Source of the DNA: Helichrysum umbraculigerum
Lineage: Eukaryota > Streptophyta > Magnoliopsida > Asterales > Asteraceae
Direction: 5' to 3'
Length of the DNA stretch: 64,000 bases
Assembly: GCA_949592205.1 (NCBI GenBank)
Contig: CATIUR010000005.1
Span: forward strand, 131,335,277-131,399,276
The translations under genes and the position numbers were made by a program. Shown here piece after piece: positions 63,194 to 64,000 of this stretch; within the stretch, counting starts at the first letter, position 1; each line of letters opens with the position of its first letter. Under the pieces are notes generated by a model. That model saw only the letters and a list, made by a program, of their open reading frames with translations. It ran no database searches and was not told where the DNA came from.

Positions 63194-63557
63194 TACCGGA
63201 GAACGACCGGTACATATTGGTAACTTGTCGGAGAACGACCGACACTGACATGGTATCTTACCGGAGAACGACCGGTACTAACAGTATATCTTACCGGAGA
63301 ACGACCGGTACTAACAATGTATCTCACTGGAGAACGACCAGTGCTAACTTAGTATCTTACCGGAGAACGACCGGTACATTTGGTAACTAGTCGGAGAACG
63401 ACCGACTCAAACTTTAAAACTACTGGAGAACGACCAGCAATACACTTTCAAACATATGATTTTGGGTAACGTCCCAACACAACTATTTATGGGCAACATC
63501 CCACATAAACTGAAACTTTTGGGCGAACAACCCACTAAATTTATACTTGGATGACGT
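63194..63557. repeat. Array of about 12 hairpins with covarying stems
   Basis: Eight units, about 23-54 bp apart, have the constant loop AGAACGA between 6-bp arms: TACCGG/CCGGTA (units 1, 3, 4, 6), TGTCGG/CCGACA (2), CACTGG/CCAGTG (5), AGTCGG/CCGACT (7) and a one-mismatch TACTGG/CCAGCA (8). Linkers are mostly TATCT before and CTAACA after. Four more hairpins follow: TTGGG/CCCAA, TGGG/CCCA twice, TGGA/TCCA, with loops related to AACGT. Confidence 0.92.
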
Positions 63558-64000
63558 TCCACCAAACAATACTAGACTATTATGGCAATTACTATTTATG
63601 AACGTATTTGGTCCAACAAATGTGACTACAAAACTTGAAACAACAATACACTACATAAAACCTGTGGATTCACTCAACCTAGTTGTTGACTTTTACTATG
63701 TTTTTCAGGGAATTAGCTGCGCATGTAAGAATCGCCAACACATTGAGAATTAGGCGACCCGTGAAGCTTTAGGATGCCAACTTTTTGGAAAAACATATGG
63801 ATTTCTCTAGTATAACTGAAACTGTTTTGTCATATTCTAGAAATCCACTTTTGTATACGTATTACTTTTAACTTATACGATTTGATGAATCGTAACTTTG
63901 TAATTAATACTTTTGGCATCTTAATATATTATGTTCTGTTGTAATCATAAGCTCTGATAAGTATGCATGCTTTATTATCGTGACACCCCAGTACTTAAAC

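Larger units (their letters stand above)
61515..63990 (-). mobile_element. LTR related to the chromovirus family, minus orientation
   Basis: Plus-strand ends TGTAACACCTC and GACACCCCA. The reverse complement therefore begins TGGGGTGTCAC and ends GGTGTTACA. Two blocks match the chromovirus LTR in reverse: GGCTAATTCCCTAC and TAAGTCTAGC (61570-61640), and TCACTCAAC..GTTGAC..CTATGTTTTTCAGGGAATTAGC (63668-63718). No 5-bp duplication flanks it, so it may belong to an element extending past the right edge. Carries two hairpin arrays. Confidence 0.65.

Noticed and set aside
63194..63440. CRISPR-like array
   Set aside because: Regular repeats with short linkers superficially resemble one, but this is plant LTR DNA, linkers are repeated rather than unique, and the units are covarying hairpins.
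61515..63990. Solo LTR with target duplication
   Set aside because: Flanks ATTTG and GTACT do not match; the element may extend beyond the window or have lost its duplication.

Overview
This is plant nuclear DNA. The evidence is two genes with short GT-AG introns and plant-type proteins, large nested LTR retrotransposons of plant lineages (Athila, Tat, chromovirus), plant-type MITEs and AT-rich spacers. It looks like a repeat-rich eudicot; I cannot name the species. Nothing indicates a prokaryote, organelle or free virus.

Layout. 1-28.3 kb is a nest of transposable elements. At the left edge is the 3' part of a copia-like element (gag remnant, 3' LTR about 2178-2653). Next comes a 215-bp piece of an inverted LTR, then the decayed 3' half of an Athila-type element (ORF 2876-4051, 3' LTR about 5537-7053). 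Degraded LTRs of a chromovirus-like family fill 7.1-12.7 kb; one is split by a 1254-bp hAT-type element with an exact 8-bp target duplication. A LINE reverse-transcriptase tail is cut into three pieces (12669-12911, 24972-25215, 27521-28318). One cut is a 12-kb minus-strand chromovirus (12912-24971, target site AGAAC), which itself carries a 2.4-kb solo LTR (target site CCATC). The other cut is a 2.3-kb solo LTR (target site TTAGA).

28408-39353 is a complete Tat-lineage Ty3/gypsy element with two 800-bp LTRs (about 13 differences), 5-bp duplication TCCTA, sense gag-pro-pol with three lesions, and an antisense intron-containing gene between pol and the 3' LTR.

40.4-48.3 kb is the genic island. 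It holds an IDM1-like Agenet/PHD/GNAT protein gene (plus strand, 11 exons, 877 codons) and a convergent asparagine synthetase gene (minus strand, 13 exons, 589 codons, first intron GC-AG). Both models stay in frame through all junctions. MITEs sit in the promoter of the first.

48.4-64 kb is intergenic: a Pack-MULE-like element, several MITEs, one solo LTR, and at the right edge a minus-strand LTR (61515-63990).

Most unusual signal. Nearly every LTR family here carries its own array of short perfect palindromes or hairpins. The arms differ between copies but remain complementary, while loops or cores are conserved. The clearest case is 63194-63557: eight hairpins with a constant AGAACGA loop and four different complementary stems, followed by four GGG/CCC-type hairpins. 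In four families the palindromes lie just upstream of a TATA box. This suggests selection or copying on structure or symmetry rather than on sequence.
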